Assembly: GCF_900176415.1 (NCBI RefSeq)
Contig: NZ_FWXO01000005.1
Location: forward strand, 62,001-126,000
Length of the DNA stretch: 64,000 bases
Reading direction: 5' to 3'
From: Cellulophaga tyrosinoxydans
GTDB taxonomy: Bacteria > Bacteroidota > Bacteroidia > Flavobacteriales > Flavobacteriaceae
Part shown: positions 18,418-27,481 of the stretch, one piece after another
Layout of the letters: each line of letters opens with the position of its first letter
Numbering within the stretch: the stretch's first letter is position 1
Program-made: the position numbers and the translations under genes
Notes under the pieces: generated by a model
What the model was told of the DNA's origin: nothing
The model's database searches: none
What the model saw: the letters and a program-made list of their open reading frames with translations, nothing else

Positions 18418-19245
18418 ATGAACAAAACTATTGTTATAACAGGTGCGGGAGGAGTACTTGGTGGAACATTGGCTAGAGCTTTAGCAAAAGAGGGTTATAA
18501 AATTGCAGTAATTGATTTGAAAAAGGAAGCTGCTGATAATATAGCAAATGAAATTAATTCGAGTGGAGGAAATGCTATTGGAGTTGAAGCAAATGTGCTT
18601 GAAAAAGAATCCTTAGAAAGTGCAAAAAGAATAATAAACAATTCTTTAGGTTCATGTGATATATTGATTAATGGGGCAGGAGGCAACCATCCTCTTGGTA
18701 CAACGTCAAACCCATATTTTCAAGAGAGTGATTTGGCAAACTCGACTAGTGGCTTCAAAACTTTTTTTGATTTAGACCCTGCTGGGATTAAGTTTGTTTT
18801 TGATTTAAATTTTATTGGCACATTATTACCAACACAAATTTTCGCAAAAGATATGATAGGAAAAAAGGGATGTAGTATTATCAATATTTCTTCTATGAAT
18901 GCCTTTACTCCTTTAACAAAAATTCCTGCCTATAGTGGAGCTAAGGCCGCTGTTTCTAATTTTACGCAATGGCTTGCGGTTCATTTTTCTAAAGTCGGTA
19001 TTCGCGTAAATGCTCTGGCTCCAGGGTTTTTCTTAACCGATCAAAATAGAACCTTATTAACAAATAGTGATGGTAGTTTAACGCAAAGAGGAAATCAAAT
19101 AATTGAGCAAACACCAATGGGTAAATTCGGAGAGCCTGATGATTTAATAGGAACAACATTATGGCTATGTAGCGAAGGGTCTAATTTTGTTACTGGTATA
19201 GTAGTGCCTATAGATGGCGGATTTAGTGCTTACAGTGGAGTATAA
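18418..19245 (+). CDS. uxuB: SDR-family D-mannonate oxidoreductase (fructuronate reductase, UxuB-type)
   Basis: A 275-residue short-chain dehydrogenase. The NAD(P)-binding TGAGGVLGG is at the N-terminus, NGAGG follows strand 4, the catalytic serine is in INISSMN and the YxxxK pair in YSGAK. The long insertion after NGAGGNHPLG is typical of the SDR form of mannonate oxidoreductase (as in Bacillus YjmF), unlike the larger E. coli UxuB. It reduces D-fructuronate to D-mannonate, the substrate of the next gene product 24 nt downstream. Specificity is inferred mainly from adjacency to uxuA and from uxaC in the same operon. Confidence 0.75.
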   Translation: MNKTIVITGAGGVLGGTLARALAKEGYKIAVIDLKKEAADNIANEINSSGGNAIGVEANVLEKESLESAKRIINNSLGSCDILINGAGGNHPLGTTSNPYFQESDLANSTSGFKTFFDLDPAGIKFVFDLNFIGTLLPTQIFAKDMIGKKGCSIINISSMNAFTPLTKIPAYSGAKAAVSNFTQWLAVHFSKVGIRVNALAPGFFLTDQNRTLLTNSDGSLTQRGNQIIEQTPMGKFGEPDDLIGTTLWLCSEGSNFVTGIVVPIDGGFSAYSGV

Positions 19246-19269
19246 AAATAATTTAAGGTATTAAAAAAT

Positions 19270-20451
19270 ATGGAACAAACGTGGCGTTGGTACGGACCAA
19301 ATGATCCTGTTTCTTTGTCTGATGTAAAACAAGCTGGGGCTACTGGAGTGGTTTCTGCTTTGCATCATATTCCCAATGGTGACATATGGACTATAGATGA
19401 AATTGAAAAACGAAAATCAATTATAGAAAGCGCTGGGCTTACTTGGAGTGTTGTCGAAAGCATACCTGTACATGAAAATATAAAAACACGTACTTGTAAT
19501 TATGCTTTATATATTGATAATTACAAAAAAAGCATTGAAAATTTAGCAAAATGTGGTATTCAAATTGTATGCTATAATTTTATGCCTGTTTTGGATTGGA
19601 CACGCACCGATTTGGCTTTTGAAGTTGAAGATGGATCTAAAGCCTTACGTTTTGATGTAACTGCATTTGCAGCCTTTGAACTTTTTTTATTACAAAGGCC
19701 AGGAGCACAATATACCTATTCTGATCAGCAGAAAAAAGCAGCTAAATTCTATTTTGAGAATCTTAGTCAGGAACAAAAAAGTCAACTAGTTAATAATATT
19801 ATTGCTGGCCTGCCAGGTGCCGAAGAGGGTTATACATTAGAACAGTTTCAGGCAAGGTTAGATACTTATAAAAACATTGATGCTCAGATTTTAAGAGAAA
19901 ATTTAGTATTATTTTTAAAAGAAATAATTCCAGTAGCATCTCAAAATAAGGTAAACATGTGTATTCACCCAGATGATCCGCCATATCCTATTTTAGGTTT
20001 ACCACGAGTAGTGAGTACAGAGGAAGATTATGCTTATTTGTTTACAAATGTGCCGGACAGAGCTAACGGAATTACTTTTTGTACTGGATCATTAGGTGTG
20101 CGTGCAGATAATAATTTGGTTCAAATCTTTAATCGCTTTGCCGATAGAACACACTTTTTACATTTACGTAGTACAAAACGCGATGCAGAAGGTAATTTTT
20201 ACGAAGCCAATCATTTAGAGGGTGATGTAGATATGTTCGGCGTAATTAAAGCTATTGTAAGAGAAGAGAAAAGAAGAAAAGCGGCGGGGATGACCGATTT
20301 TAATATACCTGTACGGCCAGATCACGGACATCAAATGCTGGATGATTTGCATAAGAAAACAAATCCAGGATACTCAGGAATAGGTAGATTACGTGGTTTA
20401 GCAGAATTAAGAGGATTAGAATACGGATTAAAGCATTATTTAAAAAACTGA
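19270..20451 (+). CDS. uxuA: Mannonate dehydratase
   Basis: A 393-residue TIM-barrel enzyme that dehydrates D-mannonate to 2-keto-3-deoxygluconate. Family hallmarks are the N-terminal [15 protein letters not shown], the metal-site stretch [18 protein letters not shown], the FLHLRSTKR segment and the C-terminal [10 protein letters not shown]. The length matches E. coli UxuA. It lies between the mannonate oxidoreductase and kduI, linking the glucuronate branch to the unsaturated-uronate branch at one common product. Confidence 0.95.
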   Translation: MEQTWRWYGPNDPVSLSDVKQAGATGVVSALHHIPNGDIWTIDEIEKRKSIIESAGLTWSVVESIPVHENIKTRTCNYALYIDNYKKSIENLAKCGIQIVCYNFMPVLDWTRTDLAFEVEDGSKALRFDVTAFAAFELFLLQRPGAQYTYSDQQKKAAKFYFENLSQEQKSQLVNNIIAGLPGAEEGYTLEQFQARLDTYKNIDAQILRENLVLFLKEIIPVASQNKVNMCIHPDDPPYPILGLPRVVSTEEDYAYLFTNVPDRANGITFCTGSLGVRADNNLVQIFNRFADRTHFLHLRSTKRDAEGNFYEANHLEGDVDMFGVIKAIVREEKRRKAAGMTDFNIPVRPDHGHQMLDDLHKKTNPGYSGIGRLRGLAELRGLEYGLKHYLKN

Positions 20452-20461
20452 ATTTGAAGAT

Positions 20462-21304
20462 ATGAAATTACATTACGAAACACGATACGCATCAAATCCG
20501 CAATCAGTAAAAAACTACGATACTCAGCAACTTAGAGATGAATTCTTGATTGAAAACTTAATGCAAGAAGATCAATTAGTCTTAGTTTATTCACATTATG
20601 ATAGATATATAGCTGGCTCTGCAGTTCCTGTAAAAGAAGCCATAAATTTAGAAACCATAGATCCTTTAAAGTCTACTTGCTTTTTAGATAGAAGAGAAAT
20701 TGGAATTATAAATATTGGAGGCTCTGGCACCATTGAAGTTGATGGAGTTGTTTATATTTTAGAGCATAAAGATGCTTTGTATATTGGAAGTGGTAAAAAG
20801 GAAGTTATTTTTAAAAGTGAGGATAAAAATAATCCTGCTAAATTTTATTTAAACTCTGCTCCGGCACATAAAAGTTATTCCACCAAAAAAGTTAGTAAGT
20901 CCGAAGCTAATAAAATAGAACTAGGATCTTTAGAAACAGCAAATCATAGAACAGTAAATCAAATGATAATTGGAGGTATCGTAGATACTTGTCAATTGCA
21001 AATGGGGATGACCGAGTTAAAAGCTGGAAGTGTTTGGAATACAATGCCAGCACATGTACACGATCGTCGAATGGAAGTTTATTATTATTTAGATATTCCT
21101 CAAGATCAAGCTGTTTGCCATTTTATGGGGCAACCTCAGGAAACTCGTCATATTTGGATGCGGAATGATCAAGCTGTTATTTCGCCACCATGGTCAATAC
21201 ACTCTGGTTCTGGTACTTCAAATTATACATTTATATGGGGTATGGCAGGTGAAAACTTAGATTATAGCGATATGGATGTTGCTAAAATAACAGAATTAAG
21301 ATAG
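20462..21304 (+). CDS. kduI: 5-keto-4-deoxyuronate isomerase
   Basis: A 280-residue cupin-fold isomerase of standard KduI length. It converts 4-deoxy-L-threo-5-hexosulose uronate, the spontaneous product of unsaturated uronates, to 3-deoxy-D-glycero-2,5-hexodiulosonate. The zinc-binding cupin motif is PAHVHDRRMEVYYY, and the family C-terminus FIWGMAGEN is present. It is 10 nt after uxuA and 3 nt before kduD. The substrate would come from the lyase products of the PUL after GH105 action. Confidence 0.95.
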   Translation: MKLHYETRYASNPQSVKNYDTQQLRDEFLIENLMQEDQLVLVYSHYDRYIAGSAVPVKEAINLETIDPLKSTCFLDRREIGIINIGGSGTIEVDGVVYILEHKDALYIGSGKKEVIFKSEDKNNPAKFYLNSAPAHKSYSTKKVSKSEANKIELGSLETANHRTVNQMIIGGIVDTCQLQMGMTELKAGSVWNTMPAHVHDRRMEVYYYLDIPQDQAVCHFMGQPQETRHIWMRNDQAVISPPWSIHSGSGTSNYTFIWGMAGENLDYSDMDVAKITELR

Positions 21305-21307
21305 ATT

Positions 21308-22102
21308 ATGAGCATAGCATTATTTGATGTAAAAGGAAAAATTGCATTAGTAACCGGGAGTACTCATGGGTTAGGAATGGCAATGGTAAGAGGCTTAGGT
21401 TTGGCTGGAGCAACAATAATTGTAAACGGAAATTCGTCGCAGGAAAAAATCGACTCGGCTGTGGCTGCTTATAAAAGCGAAGGAATAAAAGCTGTTGGCT
21501 ATAAGTTTAATGTGGTAGATGAAACAGAAGTTGCATCTGCAATTGCGCAAATTGAAGCAGAAGTTGGACCAATCGATATTTTAATAAATAACGCAGGTAT
21601 AATAAAAAGAACGCCATTAGTAGAGATGGAGGTCGCCGATTTTAGACAAGTCATAGACGTGGATCTTGTGAGTCCGTTTATTGTTTCTAAGCATGTTGTA
21701 AAAGGTATGATTAACCGAAAGGTAGGAAAGATAATAAATATCTGTTCGATGATGAGTGAATTAGGTAGAAATAGTGTTGGTGCTTATGCAGCGGCAAAAG
21801 GTGGACTTAAAATGTTGACCCAAAATATGGCTACGGAATGGGCAAAACATAATATTCAGGTAAATGGTATTGGACCTGGATATTTTGCAACTTCGCAAAC
21901 TGCTCCTATTAGGGTAGATGGGCATCCTTTTAATGATTTTATAATTAATAGAACGCCAGCTGAAAAATGGGGAAATCCTAATGATTTAGCAGGTGCAGCA
22001 ATATTTTTGTCTTCAAAGGCAAGTGATTTCGTAAACGGACATATTCTATATGTGGATGGGGGTATTTTAGCGACTATAGGTAAACCTTCTAATGAAAATT
22101 AA
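21308..22102 (+). CDS. kduD: 2-dehydro-3-deoxy-D-gluconate 5-dehydrogenase
   Basis: A 264-residue SDR enzyme reducing 3-deoxy-D-glycero-2,5-hexodiulosonate to 2-keto-3-deoxygluconate. The cofactor motif is TGSTHGLGMAM, with NNAGI after strand 4; the catalytic Ser lies in NICSMM and Tyr/Lys in YAAAKGG. VNGIGPGYFAT is typical of KduD. It directly follows kduI with a 3-nt gap, the classic pair for unsaturated uronate breakdown. Confidence 0.92.
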   Translation: MSIALFDVKGKIALVTGSTHGLGMAMVRGLGLAGATIIVNGNSSQEKIDSAVAAYKSEGIKAVGYKFNVVDETEVASAIAQIEAEVGPIDILINNAGIIKRTPLVEMEVADFRQVIDVDLVSPFIVSKHVVKGMINRKVGKIINICSMMSELGRNSVGAYAAAKGGLKMLTQNMATEWAKHNIQVNGIGPGYFATSQTAPIRVDGHPFNDFIINRTPAEKWGNPNDLAGAAIFLSSKASDFVNGHILYVDGGILATIGKPSNEN

Positions 22103-22104
22103 AT

Positions 22105-23283
22105 ATGAAAAAGGTGTCATTTTTTATTTTTATAACTGCTTTTGTTTTTTTGGGAGCTTGTAAAAGTCGATCTAAATTAATTGTACGTATAACTAATTCC
22201 TTAGAAACTCCTCGTTCATTTGAAACAGTAGAAATAAGAAAATCTGATTTGTCTTTAAGAAAAGGCATAAATTTTGAAAACCTTTCTGTTCAGGATGTAG
22301 CGTCTAAAGAAATTTTAATTTCGCAACTGGTAGACGAAAATCAAGATGGAAAAATGGATATTCTTTTATTTCAACCTAAAGTGGAAGCGAAAAAGAGTAA
22401 ACAATTTGAATTACTTGTGGTTGACGAAAGTTTAAAACCTAAAGCAGAAGTATTCTGTTATTCCAGATTTGTGCCAGAACGAACAGATGATTACGCTTGG
22501 GAGAATAATAAAGTGGCTTTTAGAACTTATGGCCCAGTTGCTCAAAAAATGATTGAAGATGGCATCAAAGGAGGCACTTTGTCTAGTGGAATAGATGCCT
22601 GGTTGAAAAAGGTGGAATATCCAATAATAAATAAATGGTATGAAAAAACCACAACAGGTCAAGGCTCTTATCACGAAGATACTGGAGAAGGATTAGATAA
22701 TTTTCATGTAGGTATAAGCAGAGGAGTGGGAGGTATTGCTGTAAAGAAAGACACCTCATTTTATGTATCTAAAAACTTTACCAGTTGGAAAACTATTACC
22801 ACAGGACCTATTAGAACCAGCTTTGTTTTAGAATATGCAGCTTGGGAAGCTAATGGACAACCTATTACCGAAAAAAAATATATTTCATTAGATTATGGAA
22901 GTAATTTTTCTAAGTTTGAAATAGAACTAACTGGAACCGATGCTATTTTTGCTGGATTAACACTACACGAAAAAGATGGGCAAACCACACAAAGAAATAC
23001 AGAAGGTTGGATATCCTATTGGCAACCACATGAAAATTCGGAGTTAGGTACGGCTATAATAATTCCTAATAATGGATTAATTACATCAGAATTATATAAT
23101 ACACCTACTAAAGATTGGAGTAATTTTTATGCCCAAATTAAAGTTCTAAATGGTAAAGCAGTCTATTATGCAGGATTTGGCTGGAAAGAAGCAAAGGAGT
23201 TCACTTCACAAGAAGATTGGGAAAACCATTTAGCCCAGTTTGCGCTAAAAGTGAATAACCCATTAACGGTGCGTTATAATTGA
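22105..23283 (+). CDS. DUF4861 family lipoprotein
   Basis: A 392-residue exported protein with lipobox LGAC (Cys19), two nucleotides after kduD and followed by uxaC. DUF4861 proteins recur in uronic-acid loci of Bacteroidota, but I know of no settled activity. The sequence looks all-beta, similar in style to carbohydrate mutarotases or beta-sandwich lyase domains. It has clusters of potential active-site residues (YHEDTGEGLDNFHVG, RTYGPVAQKMIEDG, ISYWQPHENS). Being a lipoprotein among cytosolic enzymes, it must act outside the inner membrane, probably on the uronate before or during uptake by the TRAP system encoded downstream. Confidence 0.75.
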   Translation: MKKVSFFIFITAFVFLGACKSRSKLIVRITNSLETPRSFETVEIRKSDLSLRKGINFENLSVQDVASKEILISQLVDENQDGKMDILLFQPKVEAKKSKQFELLVVDESLKPKAEVFCYSRFVPERTDDYAWENNKVAFRTYGPVAQKMIEDGIKGGTLSSGIDAWLKKVEYPIINKWYEKTTTGQGSYHEDTGEGLDNFHVGISRGVGGIAVKKDTSFYVSKNFTSWKTITTGPIRTSFVLEYAAWEANGQPITEKKYISLDYGSNFSKFEIELTGTDAIFAGLTLHEKDGQTTQRNTEGWISYWQPHENSELGTAIIIPNNGLITSELYNTPTKDWSNFYAQIKVLNGKAVYYAGFGWKEAKEFTSQEDWENHLAQFALKVNNPLTVRYN

Positions 23284-23288
23284 TAAAT

Positions 23289-24701
23289 ATGCTTAGGACT
23301 AAAAATTTTATTACTGATAATTTTATTTTGCAAAGTTCCATTGCTGAAAGTTTATATCACGAATATGCCAGAGATTTACCTATTATAGATTATCACAATC
23401 ATTTATCAGCAAAGCAAATAGCAGATAACAAACCTATTGCTAATATTACTAAAGCATGGTTGAGTGAGGATCATTATAAATGGAGAGCCATGCGTGCAAA
23501 TGGTGTTGATGAAGCCTATATTACTGGTACAAATAAAACAGATAAAGAGAAATTTGATAAATGGGCAGAAACTGTGCCCTACACTTTACGCAACCCTTTG
23601 TTTCATTGGACCCATTTAGAACTAAAGCGTTATTTTGATATTGATGAGCTTTTGCAGCCAAAAACAGCAACTTCTATTTTTGAAAAAGTAAATAGTGTTT
23701 TAAAACAAAAAACACCAGCCCAATTGTTACAAGACCTAAAAGTTGAGGTAGTTTGCACCACAGATGATCCTGCAGATGATTTAGAAGAACATAAAAAAAT
23801 CAAAGAATTAGGTATTTATACAAAGGTGTTCCCAACCTTCCGACCAGATAATTTATTATTTATTGAGAAGGAAAGCTTTACTAATTATATTAGTAAACTT
23901 GGGCAAAGGGTAGGTTTTGAAATACATTCTTTGAATGATTTAATAAAGGCAATAGAAAGTAGAATAAATTATTTTCATGAGCAAGGCTGTAGATTATCAG
24001 ACTATGGCATGGAAGAAATATATGCCTACGAGTATACAGAGAAAGAGGCGAATAAAATTTTTTCTAAAAAACTGAAAGGACAAAAAATAGCGGAGGCAGA
24101 AATTAAAATTTATGCCTCATTTTTATTGCATACATTATGTAAACTGTATCACAAAAAAGGATGGACACAACAGTTTCATTTGGGTGCATTAAGAAATAAT
24201 AACAGTCGGTTATTAGAGCAAGTTGGTTTAGATGCTGGGGTGGATTCAATAGGTGATTTTACGGTGGCAAAAGCAATGTCTAGACTTTTTAATGCCCTAG
24301 ATAACACCAATCAATTAGCTAAAACTATCACCTATAATTTAAACCCATCACAGAATGAGGTATTTGCAACCATGATGGGAAATTATAGCGAAAGTGGTAT
24401 TCCTGGAAAAATGCAATGGGGATCTGGTTGGTGGTTTTTAGATCAAAAAGACGGTATGGAAAAGCAACTTAACTGTTTGTCTAATATGGGTTTGTTGAGC
24501 AATTTTGTAGGTATGTTAACGGATAGTCGAAGCTTCTTATCCTTCCCTAGGCATGAGTATTTCCGTCGTATTTTGTGCAACTTAATTGCCGAGGATGTTC
24601 AAAATGGTTTAGTGCCAAATGATATAGATTTTTTAGGTAAAATGGTGCAAAATATATGCTATTTCAATGCTAAAAAATATTTTGATTTTAACATGAAATA
24701 A
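23289..24701 (+). CDS. uxaC: Glucuronate (uronate) isomerase
   Basis: A 470-residue enzyme of the amidohydrolase-like UxaC family, converting D-glucuronate to D-fructuronate (or galacturonate to tagaturonate). The metal-binding DYHNHLSA lies near the N-terminus, the FHLGALRNNN motif in the middle and TDSRSFLSFPRHEYFRR near the C-terminus. The frame opens with a TTG at 23280 overlapping the previous stop; the ATG at 23289 is preferred. With the mannonate oxidoreductase and dehydratase upstream it completes the glucuronate-to-2-keto-3-deoxygluconate route. Confidence 0.94.
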   Translation: MLRTKNFITDNFILQSSIAESLYHEYARDLPIIDYHNHLSAKQIADNKPIANITKAWLSEDHYKWRAMRANGVDEAYITGTNKTDKEKFDKWAETVPYTLRNPLFHWTHLELKRYFDIDELLQPKTATSIFEKVNSVLKQKTPAQLLQDLKVEVVCTTDDPADDLEEHKKIKELGIYTKVFPTFRPDNLLFIEKESFTNYISKLGQRVGFEIHSLNDLIKAIESRINYFHEQGCRLSDYGMEEIYAYEYTEKEANKIFSKKLKGQKIAEAEIKIYASFLLHTLCKLYHKKGWTQQFHLGALRNNNSRLLEQVGLDAGVDSIGDFTVAKAMSRLFNALDNTNQLAKTITYNLNPSQNEVFATMMGNYSESGIPGKMQWGSGWWFLDQKDGMEKQLNCLSNMGLLSNFVGMLTDSRSFLSFPRHEYFRRILCNLIAEDVQNGLVPNDIDFLGKMVQNICYFNAKKYFDFNMK

Positions 24702-24708
24702 TAAAAAT

Positions 24709-25680
24709 ATGAAAAAAATTGGCTTTGTTTGTATGCTTGCCTTTCTACTTTTATCCTGCAAAAAGGAAGGAAATACTAAAATGTTGTATTTAGCACATAC
24801 GCTGCCTCAAACGCATCCAGTACACAAAGGGATTTTAGAATTCCAGAAGGCGCTTGATGAAAAATCTAAGGGGAAGATGCAGGTAAAAATTTTTCCTGAT
24901 GGGCAGCTAGGTTCTGAGCGTGAAGTGTTAGAGCTTTTGCAAATTGGTAGTGTTGCAATTACTAAAGTAAGTGCTGCTACCTTGTCTAATTTTGTACCCG
25001 AGTATCAAGTACTTGGTATACCATATGTTTTTAGAGATAAGCAACATCAATTTGATGTTCTAGAGGGAGAGGTGGGGAAGTCTATTCTAGCAAAAGGTAG
25101 TAAATTATGGTTACGAGGCCTTGTGTATTATGATGCAGGGAGCCGAAGTTTTTATACCGCCAATAAAGCAATACGAAAGCCCGAGGATTTAAATGGGCTT
25201 AAAATTAGGGTGATGAATGATCAAATGTCTATAAATATGGTCACTGCTATGGGTGGTTCAGCTACCCCCATGTCATATGGGGAATTATATACTGCTATAC
25301 AGCAAGGTGTTGTTGATGGCGCAGAGAATAACCCTCCCTCATTTGTGTCATCTAATCACTACGAGATTAGTAAATATTATACTATTGACGAGCATTCATC
25401 AGTACCCGATGTATTATTAATTGGAACAAAATTTTGGGACAAACTTTCGGATCAAGAAAAAATATGGGTTCAAGAAGCTGCAGATAAATCATCTAAAGCA
25501 CAAAAGAAATTCTGGCAAGAATCAGTAGATGAATCAATGGAAATTGCTAAAAAAGCTGGTGTTGAGATAATTCTCCCAGAGAAATCCTTATTTGAAAATA
25601 AATCAAAATCAGTTTTAGAAACGTTTATTAAGGAGCATCCTGAAATGACTGAAATTATAAACTCTATAAAAAATCAATAA
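24709..25680 (+). CDS. TRAP transporter solute-binding protein (DctP family), lipoprotein form
   Basis: A 323-residue DctP/SiaP-type binding protein with a lipobox (LLLSC, Cys17) instead of the usual cleaved Sec signal. Family features are the ARN-like pocket segment LKIRVMNDQ with the carboxylate-binding arginine, GELYTAIQQGVVDGAENNP, and the long helix near the C-terminus. TRAP systems import organic acids using the sodium gradient. Encoded after uxaC and before its two membrane subunits, it probably carries uronates or unsaturated uronate monosaccharides. The ligand is inferred from the operon alone. Confidence 0.92.
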   Translation: MKKIGFVCMLAFLLLSCKKEGNTKMLYLAHTLPQTHPVHKGILEFQKALDEKSKGKMQVKIFPDGQLGSEREVLELLQIGSVAITKVSAATLSNFVPEYQVLGIPYVFRDKQHQFDVLEGEVGKSILAKGSKLWLRGLVYYDAGSRSFYTANKAIRKPEDLNGLKIRVMNDQMSINMVTAMGGSATPMSYGELYTAIQQGVVDGAENNPPSFVSSNHYEISKYYTIDEHSSVPDVLLIGTKFWDKLSDQEKIWVQEAADKSSKAQKKFWQESVDESMEIAKKAGVEIILPEKSLFENKSKSVLETFIKEHPEMTEIINSIKNQ

Positions 25681-25682
25681 GT

Positions 25683-26174
25683 ATGAAAATTGCTGAAGCT
25701 ATTTTTAATAAAACATGTAAGGTTTTAGAATTTATTTTAGTGTTTATTTTTGGATTGTTAGTTGTTGATGTTCTAAGTCAAGTTTTCTCTCGTTATATTT
25801 TAAATACTTCATTTGCCTTTACTGAAGAATTAGCACGATTTTCACTAATCTGGTTGTCGGTTCTAGGCGCAGCATACCTTAGTGCAAAAAGAATGCATTT
25901 ATCAATGGACTTTTTGTATCAGAAATTCTCCGAAAAGAATAAGAAAAAAGCTTTACTATTTTCAGAGTTGTGTATTTTTTCATTTGCTTTAATAATAATG
26001 GTTATTGGTGGTTTTAATTTGGTCTATATAACCCTTCATTTAGAACAATTGTCAGGAACCTTAGAAATTCCTCTAGGGTATATTTATGTCATAATGCCAA
26101 TTAGTGGTTTGCTTATTATGTGTTTTTCAGTTTATCATTTTTTTAAAATTAAAGCTAATCTTATAACCGAATAA
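25683..26174 (+). CDS. TRAP transporter small membrane subunit (DctQ)
   Basis: A 163-residue protein with four predicted transmembrane helices and the family motif FTEELARFSLIWLSVLGAA in the second helix region. It is the small integral subunit of the tripartite transporter, starting 2 nt after the binding-protein stop and ending 2 nt before the large subunit. Confidence 0.92.
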   Translation: MKIAEAIFNKTCKVLEFILVFIFGLLVVDVLSQVFSRYILNTSFAFTEELARFSLIWLSVLGAAYLSAKRMHLSMDFLYQKFSEKNKKKALLFSELCIFSFALIIMVIGGFNLVYITLHLEQLSGTLEIPLGYIYVIMPISGLLIMCFSVYHFFKIKANLITE

Positions 26175-26176
26175 TC

Positions 26177-27481
26177 ATGAGTATTGAAGTTATTAGTATC
26201 CTCGTCTTATTTGTAAGTTTTTTTATTCTTTTAATTCTTAAAGTTCCTGTGGCTTACAGTATTGGTATTGCAACAGCACTAAGTTTACTTTTAAATATTG
26301 ATAATTTACCAGGAATAACAACAATAGCTCAGCGAATGACAACTGGTATTGATAGTTTTGCATTACTGGCAATCCCCTTCTTTGTTTTAGCAGGAGAAAT
26401 AATGAAACGTGGTGGAATAGCCAATAGGCTTATAAATTTCGCGAAATCTCTAGTGGCTAGTATGCCTGGAGGTCTGGCTTATGTAAATGTATTGGCATCT
26501 ATGTTGTTTGGAGCTATTTCGGGCTCTGCAATTGCCGCTACTTCAGCTATTGGGAGTATCATGACGGACAGAATGGAGGAAGAGGGATACCCTAGAGAGT
26601 TTAGTGCATCTGTAAATATTACATCTTCTACAACTGGTTTATTAATTCCGCCGAGCAACATTCTAATTGTTTATGCTTTGGCAAGTGGTGGCACGGCCTC
26701 TGTAGCAGCATTATTTGTGGCTGGTTATTTTCCTGGTATTTTACTTGGAGTAGCAATTATGGCATATATTGCTTTTGTCGCCTCTGCTAAAAAATTCACC
26801 AAGGGTACTCGGACTCCTTTTTCTTTAATTTGGACTTATTTTCGAAAAGCATTTTTTAGTCTATTATTATTAGTTATTGTAGTAGGCGGAATTGTCGCAG
26901 GTGTTTTTACGGCAACCGAGGCGTCTGCAATTGCTGTATTATACGCGACTGTTTTAGCCTTAATATATGGTGATGTGCGGGTAAAAGATTTTCCAAATAT
27001 ATTACTTACTAGCGCTAAAACAACAGCTGTAGTTATGTTTTTAATTTGCACCTCGATGGCTATGTCATGGTTGTTTTCTTTTGAAGGAATCCCCGAACTG
27101 ATAAGTGGATTTTTATTAGAACAGTTTAGTAATAAAATAGTAATTTTTTTAGTGATTAATTTGGTTTTATTAGTCATCGGAACATTTATGGATATGACTC
27201 CTGCAGTTTTAATATTTACTCCTATATTTTTACCGGTTGTAGTAGCATTAGGAATGGATCCCGTACATTTCGGAATAGTACTTGTGCTTAATTTATGTAT
27301 TGGCTTGTGCACTCCTCCAGTAGGTACTATATTATTTGTAGGAAGTGGAATTGCAAATGTTTCTGTATCGCAGGTGATTAAGCCATTAATTCCATTTTTA
27401 TTAATAATGGTACTAGTTTTACTTATAATCACATATATTCCTCAAATATCAATGTGGCTGCCAAGTTTATTTGAATTGTAA
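26177..27481 (+). CDS. TRAP transporter large permease (DctM)
   Basis: A 434-residue hydrophobic permease with about 12 transmembrane segments and the DctM signatures AIPFFVLAGEIM, GAISGSAIAATSAIGS, GLLIPPSNILIVYA and LCIGLCTPPVGTILFVG. It carries out sodium-coupled transport together with the DctP and DctQ subunits. It is the last gene of the uronate operon. I see no clear terminator after it, only an 18-bp near-palindrome at 27493-27510. Confidence 0.93.
   Translation: MSIEVISILVLFVSFFILLILKVPVAYSIGIATALSLLLNIDNLPGITTIAQRMTTGIDSFALLAIPFFVLAGEIMKRGGIANRLINFAKSLVASMPGGLAYVNVLASMLFGAISGSAIAATSAIGSIMTDRMEEEGYPREFSASVNITSSTTGLLIPPSNILIVYALASGGTASVAALFVAGYFPGILLGVAIMAYIAFVASAKKFTKGTRTPFSLIWTYFRKAFFSLLLLVIVVGGIVAGVFTATEASAIAVLYATVLALIYGDVRVKDFPNILLTSAKTTAVVMFLICTSMAMSWLFSFEGIPELISGFLLEQFSNKIVIFLVINLVLLVIGTFMDMTPAVLIFTPIFLPVVVALGMDPVHFGIVLVLNLCIGLCTPPVGTILFVGSGIANVSVSQVIKPLIPFLLIMVLVLLIITYIPQISMWLPSLFEL

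Noticed and set aside
23280-23288. TTG start for uxaC
   Set aside because: It overlaps the DUF4861 stop codon; the ATG at 23289 gives the expected N-terminus.
26836-27432. Minus-strand 198-codon open frame inside the DctM gene
   Set aside because: It is a shadow of a strongly supported membrane protein gene, with low-complexity Thr/Ile/Asn composition.
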